Below are positions 1 to 11,717 of a stretch of 64,000 bases of DNA, in pieces. The stretch spans positions 8,113,609-8,177,608 of the forward strand of contig JAGGNK010008337.1 in assembly GCA_017590115.1 (NCBI GenBank), read 5' to 3'. Every line of letters begins with the position of its first letter. The stretch's first letter is position 1. Position numbers and translations under genes: made by a program. Source of the DNA: Montifringilla adamsi (lineage: Eukaryota > Chordata > Aves > Passeriformes > Passeridae). The notes under the pieces were generated by a model. The model ran no database searches. It had not been told where the DNA came from and was given only the letters and a program-made list of their open reading frames with translations.

Positions 1-2157
1 TGGCACACATCCATTTGGCAGCTAATTTTAGATACAATCAACTTTTAATTACCTACAGGGAGCTTAAATGCCCCTGACTTCCCCCAGCGCTGCTGGCTAT
101 GGTGCAGTCCTGGGAGGGTGATGCAGAGGGCAAGCAGCTCTTGCCCTCCTTGATGTGCTGGTTGCTGCTTCAGAGAAGCCACCTTTGGCGTTTCCCAAAG
201 TTTGCTCAGCAGGTCTTGTCTACAGGTACTGTCTCATCCCTGCTTCAGCTCTGCCTGAATATGGGAGTTAGTTATTCTAACTAACTCCTGCCCCGGGGTC
301 AGCTTTGGCAGAGGCCTCATTGCTATTCTCAGCCTCCTCTGCTGATCCCACGGTCTACAGTTACATTTCACAAACTGCTTTTGGAAAGAGCTGTCCTCCT
401 TTACAGTGTCAGCTAACTGCAGGGACCAGTAATCATCAATTTCACTGAAGAAACAGCAAATCAATGACCTCTGGGAGACATCCTGGAGTCCTGTGGTCTT
501 CCTTCTATCAAGGCTGCAAGTGTAGCTGCTAATTTGTTGTTCTGTGCGTGCCTATCTCAGCGGCTGCTCATTAAGTGAGATCTGTCATCGTTACTGCTGA
601 TAGCAAAAAATGCTCAGACCCCCCACTGAACTGAGAATCTCTAGGAAAAAATGGGATATGATAACTTTCATTATCTCCTTTTCAAACATCAAGAATTCAG
701 TGACCAAAACCAGCAGGGAATGTGGATCAAGGAACTTGCATTTCCTAGCCAAGAAAGCATATCAAAATCAATTAACTAGGGCATGAAATAGTTGTGGTTC
801 TCCCAAAGGAAAATACTGTTTAGCTTAATTGTTCTGCAACTAGTGTTGATGAGTTATCATGAATCATATTTCTATTTACATCCCCAGGAATCAAAATATG
901 CCAGAGTGTGACACTGTATGCTTCTCAGGACAAAGAAGAAAAAAGGAAAATAAACGTTCAGCAGCACTTTGGTTTCTACCAGCTTTCATATAGCATAGCT
1001 CTCATAATGCTTCTCAATTTTTGGCCTCCTGACACCTCAGAGGTCAGAGCTTCTGCGGTGTCAGGAAAGCCCTGACTGAGCTTTCAGCTGCTGAAACAGG
1101 CCCTAGTCCTGATGCAGCAGTGTTTCTGAGCTTGCTCAAGTGCACGAGTCTGCTATGCCTCTCTAGAGTCAAACATGCACTTAACAAGCCTGTAGGATCC
1201 TTAAACCTGGCACCCAGCACGTATTTCCTTCCTAGCTGTGCATTACACGCCATTTCTCAAGGTAACTCCAGCACCCAAAAGTGTGAGCTTCAGCAGGAGA
1301 GCAGACTGGCCACAGCTCTTCAGATGCTGGAGAGTACAGCTCCCAAGAGACCCCTTACTCACAGCTCCTCAAGGGTTCCTGTTTCATGGACACCACTCTC
1401 ATGATCCCACACTGCTGCCATTGCCATCAGGTGACCAGTGCAGGCAGCCAAGTTCAGAGCTGCCCTTGAAGGCTGAGCACAGTGACAGAACTGCAGCCTT
1501 TGACTCTGGATTTGGCTGTGACTTCTCACACCTGCCAGTTCTAAAGGGATCTGCATTCCTGAGGGGATCAGCACTTAACATCACATATCAAATCCACCTG
1601 GAAGGACAAAGGGACATCTCAGTCATGCCCACCACAAAGTGTTGGGGCACTTATAGGGTTTTTCAAAAGAAATTTGGACAATTGATTTGGAAATCTGTTT
1701 GGAGAGGTTTCCCTTTGGCTCCTCCCAGTGACAAATCTGGTCTGAATTCATTGATCTGTGCAAAGCCATGTTTGACTCAGATCAAACATGATTCTTGTAC
1801 ATTTTTAATCCTCAGTGAACCAATGATCTGAGCCAGTAGCTCAGACTGACTCAGCTGGAGTCATAATATCTGAAGTCTCAGTCTGGATATGCATCCTGCA
1901 ACTCTGCCCATCTTTTTTTCTTCATGTGGCACAAACTCTGTTAATTGGGAGTGTTTAGAGAAGATGGAGCCAGACCCTTTGGACAGGTGTACAGCAGGAG
2001 GATGAGTGGTGATAGATTTGAAACTGAAAAGAGGTTGTGGTTTTGATAGGAGGAAAAAAGGATTATCATGAGTGTGATGAAGTAATTGAACAGAGAGGCT
2101 GTGGGATCTCCATCCTTGGAGATAATTCAAAATTCAGCTGAATGAGACCCTAAGCAT

Positions 2158-2233
2158 CCTGCTGGTGCTGGACTAGATTTGAGCAGAGGCCAGCAGTGGT
2201 CCCTTTCCATTCACCCCGTCTGTGACTCTGTTA
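2158..2233 (+). mobile_element. CR1 fragment, degenerate 3' end
   Basis: The pattern GCTGGACTAGATTTGAGCAG, then GGTCCCTTTCCATTCA, then CTGTGACTCTGTTA matches the order of a CR1 3' end (GGACTAGATGATC, GGTCCCTTCCAACC, TTCTGTGATTCT). It is heavily mutated, so it is an old copy. Confidence 0.6.
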
Positions 2234-2277
2234 TGAAGCCTCTTAGCAGCACATGGAAAAAAAAGCAATAATTTCCA

Positions 2278-2278
<1 letters not shown>

Positions 2279-2306
<28 letters not shown>
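2279..2306. repeat. Poly-T run (28)
   Basis: An uninterrupted T run about 45 bases after the degenerate CR1 fragment. Confidence 0.95.
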
Positions 2307-2311
<5 letters not shown>

Positions 2312-3252
2312 AGCAGCAATTTTTGTGTTCCTGCTGAAGAACCGAGGGAGTAATATGGCATTTGATATGCCACCAAGGAGAAAGAGACATAAACTACATA
2401 TAAGCCTAGAGATCAAATCCTATCAGTAGCTGAGCACATGCATTGAGCTTAATGGAATTTGAGGCTGTCCATCATTTTGTAATATCAGTTTTTAGGAAAG
2501 AGAACCAACATGAGATCCTCTTCACACTAATGTGCCTGGCAAAATGTCTAGCAGGCTCAGTGAATGAAGCAGGGGTGGATGCCTCAACTTTCAAGCTCAG
2601 CATGTGCATTGTGGAGGAGTCTGACAAAGATGTGTGCAAAGAGCTTCACCCCATCCCTTTTTGTAGCTAAAACCAGAAAGCCCTTGCACAAAGGTGGCAT
2701 TGTGCCTTCCTGAAGGGAAGCTGAAATTGCAACCATTTCCCTTCAGTTCCCTGCCTGGTGGCCTCAGCTGTTCTGGATGGCTTTCTGACTTCCAGTGACT
2801 TTTGCAGCAAAACCTATTTTCACTCTGGGCTTCAAAACCTGCTCAAACTTTTCTTCCTCATGGGGAAAGACACAAACACCAGCTTGTCTCTTTTTCTGTC
2901 AAGGAACATGCAGTGCCAGAGATGAAGCATCAGATTCTTTATTCTCGATTGAGGCTAATTAGTGTAATTAGAAAAGAAAATCCACCGGGTATTTGAAACA
3001 GAAATTGCCTGAACTCAGAATCAGAGCAGCATTCTGTGAAGGAACTGGACTGCCTGATACAACCCTAGAAGTTTCCAAATGCTTCTTTGGACATCTCCTT
3101 CTTGGGTGAGGAGGAAAGCCTATTGAAAGCAGCTTCTTCAGCTTGCTTTACAAGCAGCAGAACTCTAATCTTTTAACAATTTACAAAAAAATCCCCACAC
3201 TTGCAGAAAGCATGGTTCTGCCCTCTGAGCCTGACCCCTGCCCTGATGCTCT

Positions 3253-3888
3253 TGTGAAAAATGCCAATCACTTGTTTTAAAAATTTAAAAGTTTAACAGT
3301 AATAAAATGGTTATGAAAAGAGTAATACAAATTAGAGCAATAAAAATTTGGACAATCAGAGGCTGGACAATAAAGAACAATAAAAAAGCAAAGAATTACA
3401 AACGTTCAGTGCTTTCCTCTTGAAAGCATGGGTCACTTTCAAGACAAAGAATTAACCTTTAAAAGCAATAGCCTGTTGCATATTCATATATCTCATACAT
3501 GATTCAAAAATTCTTTTCAAACAAAGGGTGTTTTCTGGTTATTGAGAACTTCCCCCCTTCATCTTGTAAATCATGGTCAGACTCCATGGAGCCTGCAAGG
3601 AGAGTAGTTCTTCATGATTAGGAGGCAATAATTCTTCTCTTTGGGATCTCAGTGTCTTGTTGCTGTTATCTCTGTGAGAAGAATTTCTTGATTATCTCAT
3701 CTCTTTCTTGAGCTAGTTAAAAAGTATCTTACATAGCATAGTTTCTATTTTAACATTATGTTATCATCTAAAACTATATTTAACACAGTACTCAAGAAAA
3801 TTAATACAGCACAACTTTCTAACATAACACATATAATATTCATTTTAATATTTGCGAGGAGCCAATCATAAAATACACGTTTTTCACA
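3253..3888 (+). mobile_element. Solo LTR, TGTGAAAA...TTTTCACA family, copy 1
   Basis: The element starts TGTGAAAAATGCCAATCAC and ends ATACACGTTTTTCACA. Its termini are inverted repeats (TGTGAAAA / TTTTCACA), and it is flanked by a 4-bp direct repeat CTCT (3249-3252 and 3889-3892). A second copy at 6475-7097 aligns over its whole length. No internal retroviral sequence is attached, so it is a solo LTR left by recombination. A 4-bp target duplication is typical of gammaretrovirus-like (ERV1) elements. It is AT-rich and carries AATAAA-type motifs. The family name is not assigned. Confidence 0.85.
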
Positions 3889-4293
3889 CTCTACCTATGG
3901 ATGCTGTGCTCTGTGGGTAATCAGAGCACCACTGGTTGCATCAAAACAAGAGCTCCTACTTCTCCAGCTGGTGAATCTTTTCCAGAAAACTGAGTTCTAG
4001 TACAGCATTCCTCCCATGGCAGATGCAATGCTTTTGGGAGTAAAAAATGATCACATCTGGCTTTTAGAAGCAGCGGTTTTGGTGCTGGTAATACGAAGAG
4101 CAAGAGGCTACAGAGAAATATATCAGCAGATAAGGAAGAGGATAAATAGGAGGAGGGTGAAAAGGAACAGAAGAGAAACAGAAAAAAAAGAACTATGAAG
4201 GACAATGTAAGATCCAGGGCTGGGCTGCAGAGTAGCACTTCCCCACATCCTAGACATAAATTTGAGAGTCTGGGGCTCAGGCTCTGGTACTTC

Positions 4294-4318
4294 CTTGAGG
4301 ATCTGAGAGATCCTCAAG
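4294..4318. other. Perfect 11-bp hairpin with 3-base loop
   Basis: CTTGAGGATCT, loop GAG, then AGATCCTCAAG is an exact inverted repeat. No U-rich tract follows and no gene is adjacent, so no terminator role is implied. Confidence 0.85.
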
Positions 4319-4708
4319 ATCTGAGACCCACATTTCTGGCTGGGGGCTGGTTTTACAGCAGGTCAAAACAACCTCCACATCTCACTGCAACTTGACTGTG
4401 GAGAAAGATGCCTGTGAGCCCAGACAGAAAGCCTGTGGCCGGGACACAATTCTTCTCTTCTACTCTCAGATATGCTTTTTTTTTGTGATATGAAGCTAAA
4501 TTCCATTGCTTAATGGTAAAGATCAAATGGATTTGTACTGAACAGACGGGAGAGGTGTTGCGTAAGGACTTGTTCCTGTGTTCTTTGATTAGGCTGCCTA
4601 TTAGCCTTTATCTCAGACTCTTGGAAACACCAGCTTTCTATCAAAAGGAAATGTCACTACTTTAACTAATATACATTTTTATTTCCTTTGCAAGAAGCTC
4701 TAATTAAC

Positions 4709-4728
4709 TTTTTTTTTTTTTTTTTTTT
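4709..4728. repeat. Poly-T run (20)
   Basis: An uninterrupted T run followed by CAG. It looks like a splice acceptor tract, but there is no recognisable exon after it. Confidence 0.9.
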
Positions 4729-6243
4729 CAGTTCAGCACAGCTTTAAAAAGAATATTTAATGTCAGGCAGTAAAGTTTCCATACTGGCTTGCAAAGGAAA
4801 TCTTGACTCACAGAGATTCTCATCAGGAGAAATAAAAGGCAGACTATGCCTCCCTTTCCTGCCCTTCAGAAGAAAGGATTTGTCTTGGGGTAGCTCTGCT
4901 AACCTATTCCACAGGTGATTTCATAACTGAGAGGAGCTTTTTCCATCCAGTCCTTCCTGAAAGACTCCAAGTGATGGGAGAGCTGCCTCCAGCACCCACT
5001 ACCTCCAGCATTCTGTTGCTCCACTCAAAGAAATGCTGAAGCTGGCAGGCCTGTGGCTCTCCCCTGTCCAAAGTCAGGCAAAGCTGCCAAATACATGCAA
5101 TCAATGTTTTACATTTTTCCCCAGCTAAATAATTCTCCAACTTTAGAGATCAAGCAAGAGGCATTAAAATTGCATGGCAATACTGAATGCCAGGCCCTCT
5201 GAAACAGAGGACTTAAAACGATAACAAATCTGTTAAACACTTGTTTAATTTTGTGTCTCTGCTTAAACTCCTCGACTGCAGACTTCAAGTGTAAGCATAT
5301 GCTTTGAGAAAAAGCAATTCCAGTTTTTGCAGAATCAGGGCCATCTGAGGCACTGTTCCTATTCCATGACAGTCCATGTAATCTCCAGATTTTAGCCATC
5401 TTCTGCCACCCCATGGCAGCCTGATGGCTGATGCAAGACCTGTTTGAGAAACACTATTCTTAACCACTATTAGGGTTATTATTAACATCACAATACAGTT
5501 TATAGGAAGGCACAGACTGCCACATGCCAGAAAACTCAAAAGGATTTTTTTGAGGACTACATTCAACAGCAAGAGTTTGCCAGATGGGAATAGATCCCAC
5601 TCACCTACCGATTATCTTGTCCACCTCCACGTGGTTGAGGGAAAGGTCTGAGATTGTGAGCTGGAAGAAGCTATAGTGATGCAAAGCACTACCAGGAACC
5701 AGGCAGCATAGCTGAATAGTCAAGTTTTTCTCAGAATGGGGGCACACAAATGTTAACAGGAATCCTCAGGGTTATATCCCTTTCCCAGCCCTGCCTCAGT
5801 GTGAGTTGGTACTGTGAAGTGTGAAGATTTCCATCTGAGTTAACTTTTTTTTTTTTTTAACACAGCAAACACTCCTTTTATCTAGGGGAATATCTGGTAA
5901 TCTACTAAACCACTTACTGCCTGTGCAGATCGTGCAAGGAGCATTTGAATACAGCTAATTGCTAAAAATAGCCCCATTTTCAGCAGCAGAGGAGCTGGCA
6001 GTTCTTTCAAGCCACGTTAAAAATACTGCCCGAGTGTGACTTCAGCAGACATGCTGCTGCCTGTGCTGCTGCCAGAGCTTGTGGGACTGCCTTGTCCCTG
6101 CTTGGGGTTTCCTCCAACATCCCACGCGTGACACAGCCCGTGGGGCCCAGGGCGAGCTGCGAGGTCTGAAAATGTGACTGCAGTGGCAACCTCTTTGCAG
6201 AGCTGTGTGTTTCCCACTTTCAGGACGTATCCCTGGCTGTTAG

Positions 6244-6357
6244 GCCAGGTTGGATGGAGCACTGAGCAGCCCTGGTGTAGTGGGAAGTGTCCCTGACCAC
6301 GGCAGAGGGGTTGATCTTTGGGGTGCCTTCCAGCCCGAACCGTTCCATGGTTCTAGC
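6244..6357 (+). mobile_element. CR1 fragment, 3' end
   Basis: GGCCAGGTTGGATGGAGCAC, GGTGTAGTGGGAAGTGTCCC, GGGGTTGATCTTT and GGTGCCTTCCAGCCCGAACC follow the CR1 3' consensus in order, ending in CATGGTTCTA where the CR1 ATTCT repeats would be. Confidence 0.82.
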
Positions 6358-6474
6358 ACCAGGCTGCAGTGAGCAAAATTTTACTTATTAGGTGGGAACA
6401 TTTTGGTGTCCAAGCCTGGAGATCTGAAGCCAGAAAAATGACAAGCTGGTGGCTGGCTGACATCTGCTGATGAG

Positions 6475-7097
6475 TGTGAAAGGCGCCAATCACTTGTTTT
6501 TAAATTTTTTAAAAGTTTAATAGTAATAAAATGGTTATAAAAATAGTAATATAATTAGAGTAATAAAATTTGAACAGTTGAGATTAGGACAATATGAGAC
6601 AATAAAAACAAAGAGATACGGACGTCCGGGTACCTTTTTCTGGGCAACAGGAGCCCAAAAAAGGACCCCGGTTAACAGAGGATTAACCCTTAAAAACAAT
6701 CGCCTGTTGCATATTCATACAGCTCATACGTGATGCATAAATTCCATTCAAACACAGGATTCTGTCTGGTCACTGTCAACTTCTTCCTCTGAATCCTCAT
6801 GCCATCTTCCTGTCTGAGCAAGGTGGGAAGAAGTTTTCTGCTGATAATGGAGCAATAAATTCCCTTTCTCTGAAAGATTTAGGTGTCCTGTGGCTTCTAT
6901 CTGGTGTGAGTCCTTTCTTAACCAAATATCTTACATAGCACAGTTTCTATTTTAACATTATGTTATAACCTAAAACTATATTGAATAGTTAATTTAATAC
7001 TTAAGAAAATTAATACAGCATAACTTTCTAACATAACACATACAATATTCATTTTAATACTTGCGAAAGGCCAATCATAAAATACACATTTTTCACA
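6475..7097 (+). mobile_element. Solo LTR, TGTGAAAA...TTTTCACA family, copy 2
   Basis: Same family as the LTR at 3253, about 2.6 kb away in the same orientation. It starts TGTGAAAGGCGCCAATCAC and ends ATACACATTTTTCACA. A perfect 4-bp target duplication TGAG flanks it (6471-6474 and 7098-7101). It differs from copy 1 by many substitutions and indels, and the two target duplications differ. They are therefore separate insertions, not the two LTRs of one provirus. Confidence 0.87.
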
Positions 7098-9659
7098 TGA
7101 GGAAGAGCAAGTCCCATCTGCTGAGAAGCCCAGCCAGCCATGATCTCTCTGGGATGGGTGTCCTCCACTGCTAAGGGAAAAAGGCTGTGACAAACCAACA
7201 ACTGACATTTTTGTGGGGGACATTTTGGTTATAATAAAGTTTAATAAATATGTGGAAAGTCTTTGGATTTTAGGGGGCAAACTTAATTTTCTAAACAATA
7301 CCCCCATTTCTAATCTAGAATCAATCAAGTGCAAGTGCTGCGTTTTTAAATCCAAACCCATTCTGTAGTTCTGTTTCAGGACCAAGTCCTGTTTCTGAAG
7401 TTACTCCCAAGTCATCCTTGGCTGCTCCAATTTGCCAGCCAAAGAGACACAAAATGTACCAGGCCCCAGAGGCTGTTAATTAGATTTAATTTTGCTTTGC
7501 TGCCTCTCAGAAGTACAGGATTGTAGGCAGAAAGGTGTAACTGATTCTGGATTCTCTGTGTGAAGCACGGGCTGGGAGTTGTTTCCCCCAGCTTGTGCTC
7601 TTTCCCAAAGGTACATGGAAAGTGCTTGCTGAGACCTAGCAAACAGCAAGAGCCCCAGAGAGACCAGTGAAACTGGCCCTAAAAAACAGTGTGGCCTTCA
7701 AAATTGAGCTGTAATTCTTTCTGGCAGGTGTATTTGTAAATTTGATATCAAACTAGTGAGTAAAGCTTTAGGAGAAAAGAAAGAAGCAATTTACAAAACA
7801 TTTGTGCTACATTAACCAAGAAAGGAATTCCCATCTTCTGCTCAGTACAAGTTCCAGCTGACCATCCATGTTTTATGGGACAAAAAAAAAAAAAAAGCCA
7901 TTTTAAGAGAAGCCATTCTGGTCTTATAAATAAAGACCAGATCCAAGGTTTGGATAGAGGGAAAAGAATAAAAAAGGCTACTGTTGATGAACCTAAAGCC
8001 AGAAAGAAGCCAGACTCGCTGAAGCTCAGGCTGGGTGTGGTGAGATGCGGTGACACCCTGCTGCACAGCCACTCGCTGGAATTGTGTGTCAGAACTTTTT
8101 GAGCAAAGGACTCTCAGTGCTGGGACTGTGGCTGTAGGTGCTCCTGCTGCCCTCCCAGACATCCCTCGTGTGCAGGACTGGAGGAGGAATGGCTCTGACA
8201 AAGCAGGGGGAGCATTCCTGGGGGGGAATTTCTGCCAAAAAGCTGGCTAAAGTTGTGAGGCGTCGTGTTTCTAACAGTGATGGGCTACACTTCAGAGGGC
8301 AGGCAAACAGCATGTATTTCAAAGACAGAAACCCTGATAATTCAAGCTCACAAGGGAGTTTGCTGAGCAGCAGCAGAAGGGGTTTGGGAGCCAGGGACCA
8401 AAGCCTCCTCTCTGACCCTGCACAAAGGCTGAGCTCCGGTGTTGTAGGCACATCACACCGTGAAGATAAGCCTGGCCCAGCAGCAGTGTCTGCTTATTGA
8501 AATATTCTTGAAATGTTCTTGAAACATTCCTATTCCTTGTGTTGTTCCCAGAAAATCCAATACACTCTGCCTGGTAAACTTTCTCACATTAGTTGAAATA
8601 ACATATTGATCACTAATTAAACCTAATGACAGCTGTTGCTGCTGGCTGAATGCAGCAGCTGCCCAACCTGGGTGCTGCAGGAACACGGACAATCCCTGCT
8701 CCTGCCTCAAGGACTGCTTCTCCTGATTTAATATGCAAAAATACCAGGATTTTAAATATTAAAGCTCAGCAGATTAAATCAGTGGTGTTACACTAAAACT
8801 ATAGCAGGCAAAAATTACCTCAGCCTCCCTATTGTTGCACAGTGACTGCTCACACTCTCTCCCTCCCCTTCTGCCCCTTCCACACTGTGGCAGGGCAGCA
8901 GCCTTTCCTTTTCTGGTCATATCCCAGACACATGGCAGTGGTGCCAGGAATGTAACATTCCCATTGCTGCCACATGGATGCAAAACGTTTTACAAATGGG
9001 TTTGGGCTGACCAACTCCCTTAGCCCCCTTGAGCCAAGAGTACAGGCACATCTGGGACTGAACAAAACCCTCCCAGTTCAGCTGGGGGCTGACAGAGCTC
9101 TGTCATGTGCTTCAGGGGACAGGCAGATGAGCTTTCTCCTAAAATAACACACATGCATCACGCGTGCACGCATTAAGCATCTCTCAGTGTTTCCCCTCAG
9201 CTGAGATTTGTTTTGTCCATATTGCCTAAAATTCCTTCTCCCTAAAAATACCTCCCCTTTCCAAGCCCATCCCACGTGCTGCAGGCTCCTGGGCCCCAGG
9301 GCAGCTCCTGCCACCCTGCAGGACTCCAGCACTGCCCCTCTGCACACACCTGGGGGGCTCTCTGAGGGTCAGGCTGTGCTTGCTGAACAGCACACTTGCA
9401 CCCTCACAAAGGGTTTTTGTTAGTAAATGGAAAGAAGCGTGATGATTAGAGAAGATTCCATTAATAAATTAACACGTTCCATCAAAGGGATCTCAAAACA
9501 TTTCTGCCAACACATACTTCATCTCACATCAGCTGAGCAAGGCAGGAACCATTGGGATCTCCTCTGCAAAGAGGAAAAGCGAAGCCAAGAGCCCACTGCA
9601 TGCCAGTGACAGAAGTCAGGACCCTCCAAGTCTCTGCCCCTTGCTCCAGCTCCTGGCTG

Positions 9660-10080
9660 AGCTTCCTCCCGGTGACAAATCAGTCGCACGCGTGCTACGG
9701 GAGATGACAAAGTTATATAAGTACGAAGTAGCAGGATTATGGGTGTGGGGGAGAAAGATCTCCTGGGGAGAGGGGACATTTTGCATCAATCACTCCCTCC
9801 CCCACAGCCACCCACCAGCTGCAGGGATTTTTCAAAGCACTGAAGATGATGCCGTTTGGTACATTTTAATCAGTATCTTACCCCATGGAATTGTGGTAGA
9901 AACGTCGCTTAAAAATAAATAAATAAAGTAAAATGTAGACGCACGGCAATTAGGGGCTTTGTGACCTGCAAAGGAGCTGCACTTGTGCGCAGCCTGGCCA
10001 CTTCAGACGCCACAGCTACCGCCTGACACCGCATCCACCCTGCTGGGCCACAGCTGAGTCAGCTGCTGCGCCTGCACTTA
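9660..10080. promoter_or_regulatory. Locally CpG-richer non-coding stretch, candidate conserved element
   Basis: The stretch has many more CpG dinucleotides than its CpG-poor surroundings (for example CAGTCGCACGCGTGC, AACGTCGC, AGACGCACGGC, GTGCGCAGCC). It has no repeat match I recognise and no convincing open frame. Methylation normally removes CpG, so retention may mark a regulatory element. Confidence 0.3.
10051..10065. promoter_or_regulatory. MARE/AP-1-like palindromic site (candidate)
   Basis: CAGCTGAGTCAGCTG is palindromic apart from its central base and contains the AP-1 core TGAGTCA. It resembles the Maf recognition element TGCTGAGTCAGCA. It lies in the locally CpG-richer stretch at 9660-10080. 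One site alone is weak evidence of function. Confidence 0.35.
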
Positions 10081-11280
10081 AAGGGTGACAGCAGTCTGAG
10101 TGCAAAGGAAAGCAGGAAAGCCTGGGAAAGAGCCCTGGCAAGGGGAGAGGACATACTGAGATACACACTTTGTTAAAGGAAGTGAGGAAAACCAAACCAT
10201 GTCCAAGAAGGAAGAAAGCGTGCTGGAAATGGGCAGTAGGAATGTGTTCTGATCCCAGTTTGGCACTCTAGAAAAACCCTTGGTGCTAGAGGTCAAAGTT
10301 GTGAGCCTTTGTCTCCTTTAAAGGACAGTGAAGATCTTTGTCCCTGTCCTCATTTCCCTCTCAAACCTTCAAATGTTTGGTTTTTTGTCCTGAGCCACAC
10401 GGAGAGAAGGGAAGGTGCTGAGGCAGCTCTCTGGGCCAGAAGGGAGCAACGCCCAGGGACTGCTGTTGTCACAGTGGCCATGGCCAAACCTGCACAAAAC
10501 AGCAGCCTTTGGGCTCCTGCTCCTCTTTGTTTATGTTAGAGCTGTGCTGAAAAGCCCTGTCCCTAGAGGGGAGAGCACCGAGGGAGTAGAAGGGGACTAG
10601 AGAAGCTGAAATCGCAGAGGGAAGTCTGGCCTGCTGCAGCAATCCCTTCTGGGCCATAAATCTATCATCTCTAATTTTACCAAAATGCCTGAATCTGACA
10701 GGCGTGAAACACAATATCATCTAGGCTAGCTGTGGAGCCACAGAAATGAGTTTCATTTCTCTCATTCCTTGGACAACCATAAGAATAAAAGAAATACCCA
10801 AACAGGCACCTCTACCCTGTCTCAGATCACTCGAGCCTGGACACTTTGCTGCAGCCTCCTCATCTCCCTGCTCAGTCCATCAGGATGCAGAGCTGTTGTT
10901 TAGGGATGCTAAACACCTAAAAAAAAACCTGCAGAAGTTGTAAATCTGCAGAAGCTCACTCCTCACTGTCTGGAGAGGTGCACATTAGTTCTCTATGAAA
11001 TTCATCCCCTGCCAGCCTTGTGAAGGGCACCTTAGCTACAGTACTGTGCAATTTGGTGCTCATTTTACCCCCTGTCTCCATGCTGGCCCACGGGAATGGT
11101 ACAGTGCCCAGGGAGGGCTTTGACAAGCTGGAGGACACACTCCTTAGGCAGCAGCCAGAGTGAGCACTGTAGGGTCAGAGAAACCTCATGAACAAGGATG
11201 CTGTGGGTAGGGCAAACCAAGCACTTGCAGGGTGCTCACCGTGGAAAACACTGCCAGGGAAAGGTGCTTTGGAAAACACG

Positions 11281-11711
11281 TGTGGCATTCACTTCCTCTG
11301 AAAAAATTCCTTCGCCCAGGGTTTTTCTCCTGGGAAGATGAAAAGCAGCGAGAGAGGCCTCATAGAAAATGAAAACAATTCTTATCTCATTTGCTTCTCC
11401 TGTGTTGTGTTTGCATCTGGAATGTGTTTGGAGATTGTTTACCCAGAGGTGATTGTTTCATTGGATTCTGGTGTGAGTTGTTTTCACTCATTGGCCAGTC
11501 AGGGCTGAGCTGTGCCGAGACTCTGGAAAGAGTCAGGAGTTTTCATTATCTTTTTAGCATTCAATAAGTATCCTTTCTGTATTCTTTAGTATAGCATAGT
11601 ATAGTATTCTTTAATATAATATAGTATCATAAAGTAATGAATTAGCCTTCTGAGAACATGGAGTCCTCCTGGTCATTCCTGCCTTCGTTGTGGGTGCCCG
11701 AGCATTTACAA
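11281..11711 (+). mobile_element. Solo LTR, ERVK-like family A, copy 1
   Basis: The element starts TGTGGCATTCACTTCCTCTG and contains the family-typical block CGCCCAGGGTTTTTCTCCTG, a TAGTATAG-rich AT tract with TTTAATATAATATAG, and ATTAGCCTTCTGAGAACATG near the 3' end. A near-match 6-bp duplication (AACACG at 11275-11280, TACACG at 11712-11717) suggests the ends. Four further copies lie at 25749, 28664, 34936 and 51972. Six-base target duplications suggest a betaretrovirus-like (ERVK) class. No internal region is attached. Confidence 0.85.
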
Positions 11712-11717
11712 TACACG

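Larger units (their letters stand above)
1..3252. other. Intergenic, unique sequence
   Basis: No gene seen. Open frames up to 197 codons (1238-1831) have no domain and no codon bias I can recognise. It contains the degenerate CR1 at 2158 and a poly-T run. Confidence 0.6.
3889..6243. other. Intergenic, no gene seen
   Basis: AT-rich unique sequence with the hairpin at 4294 and a poly-T run. The minus-strand frame at 3921-4238 is Leu/Phe/Ser-rich because of the purine-rich stretch at 4080-4200, not because it is a protein. Confidence 0.6.
7098..11274. other. Intergenic, no gene seen
   Basis: Unique sequence between LTRs. Short overlapping open frames occur on both strands with no recognisable domain. 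The CpG-richer stretch at 9660-10080 is the only notable part. Confidence 0.6.

Noticed and set aside
1238..1831. A 197-codon open frame in intergenic DNA
   Set aside because: No family resemblance or codon bias. Other frames overlap it on both strands.
4709..4760. A poly-T tract followed by CAG, resembling a splice acceptor
   Set aside because: No exon-like open frame, matching donor or conserved peptide follows.
3253..7097. A full provirus between the two LTRs at 3253 and 6475
   Set aside because: The LTRs have different target duplications and strong divergence, and no gag, pol or primer-binding sequence lies between them.
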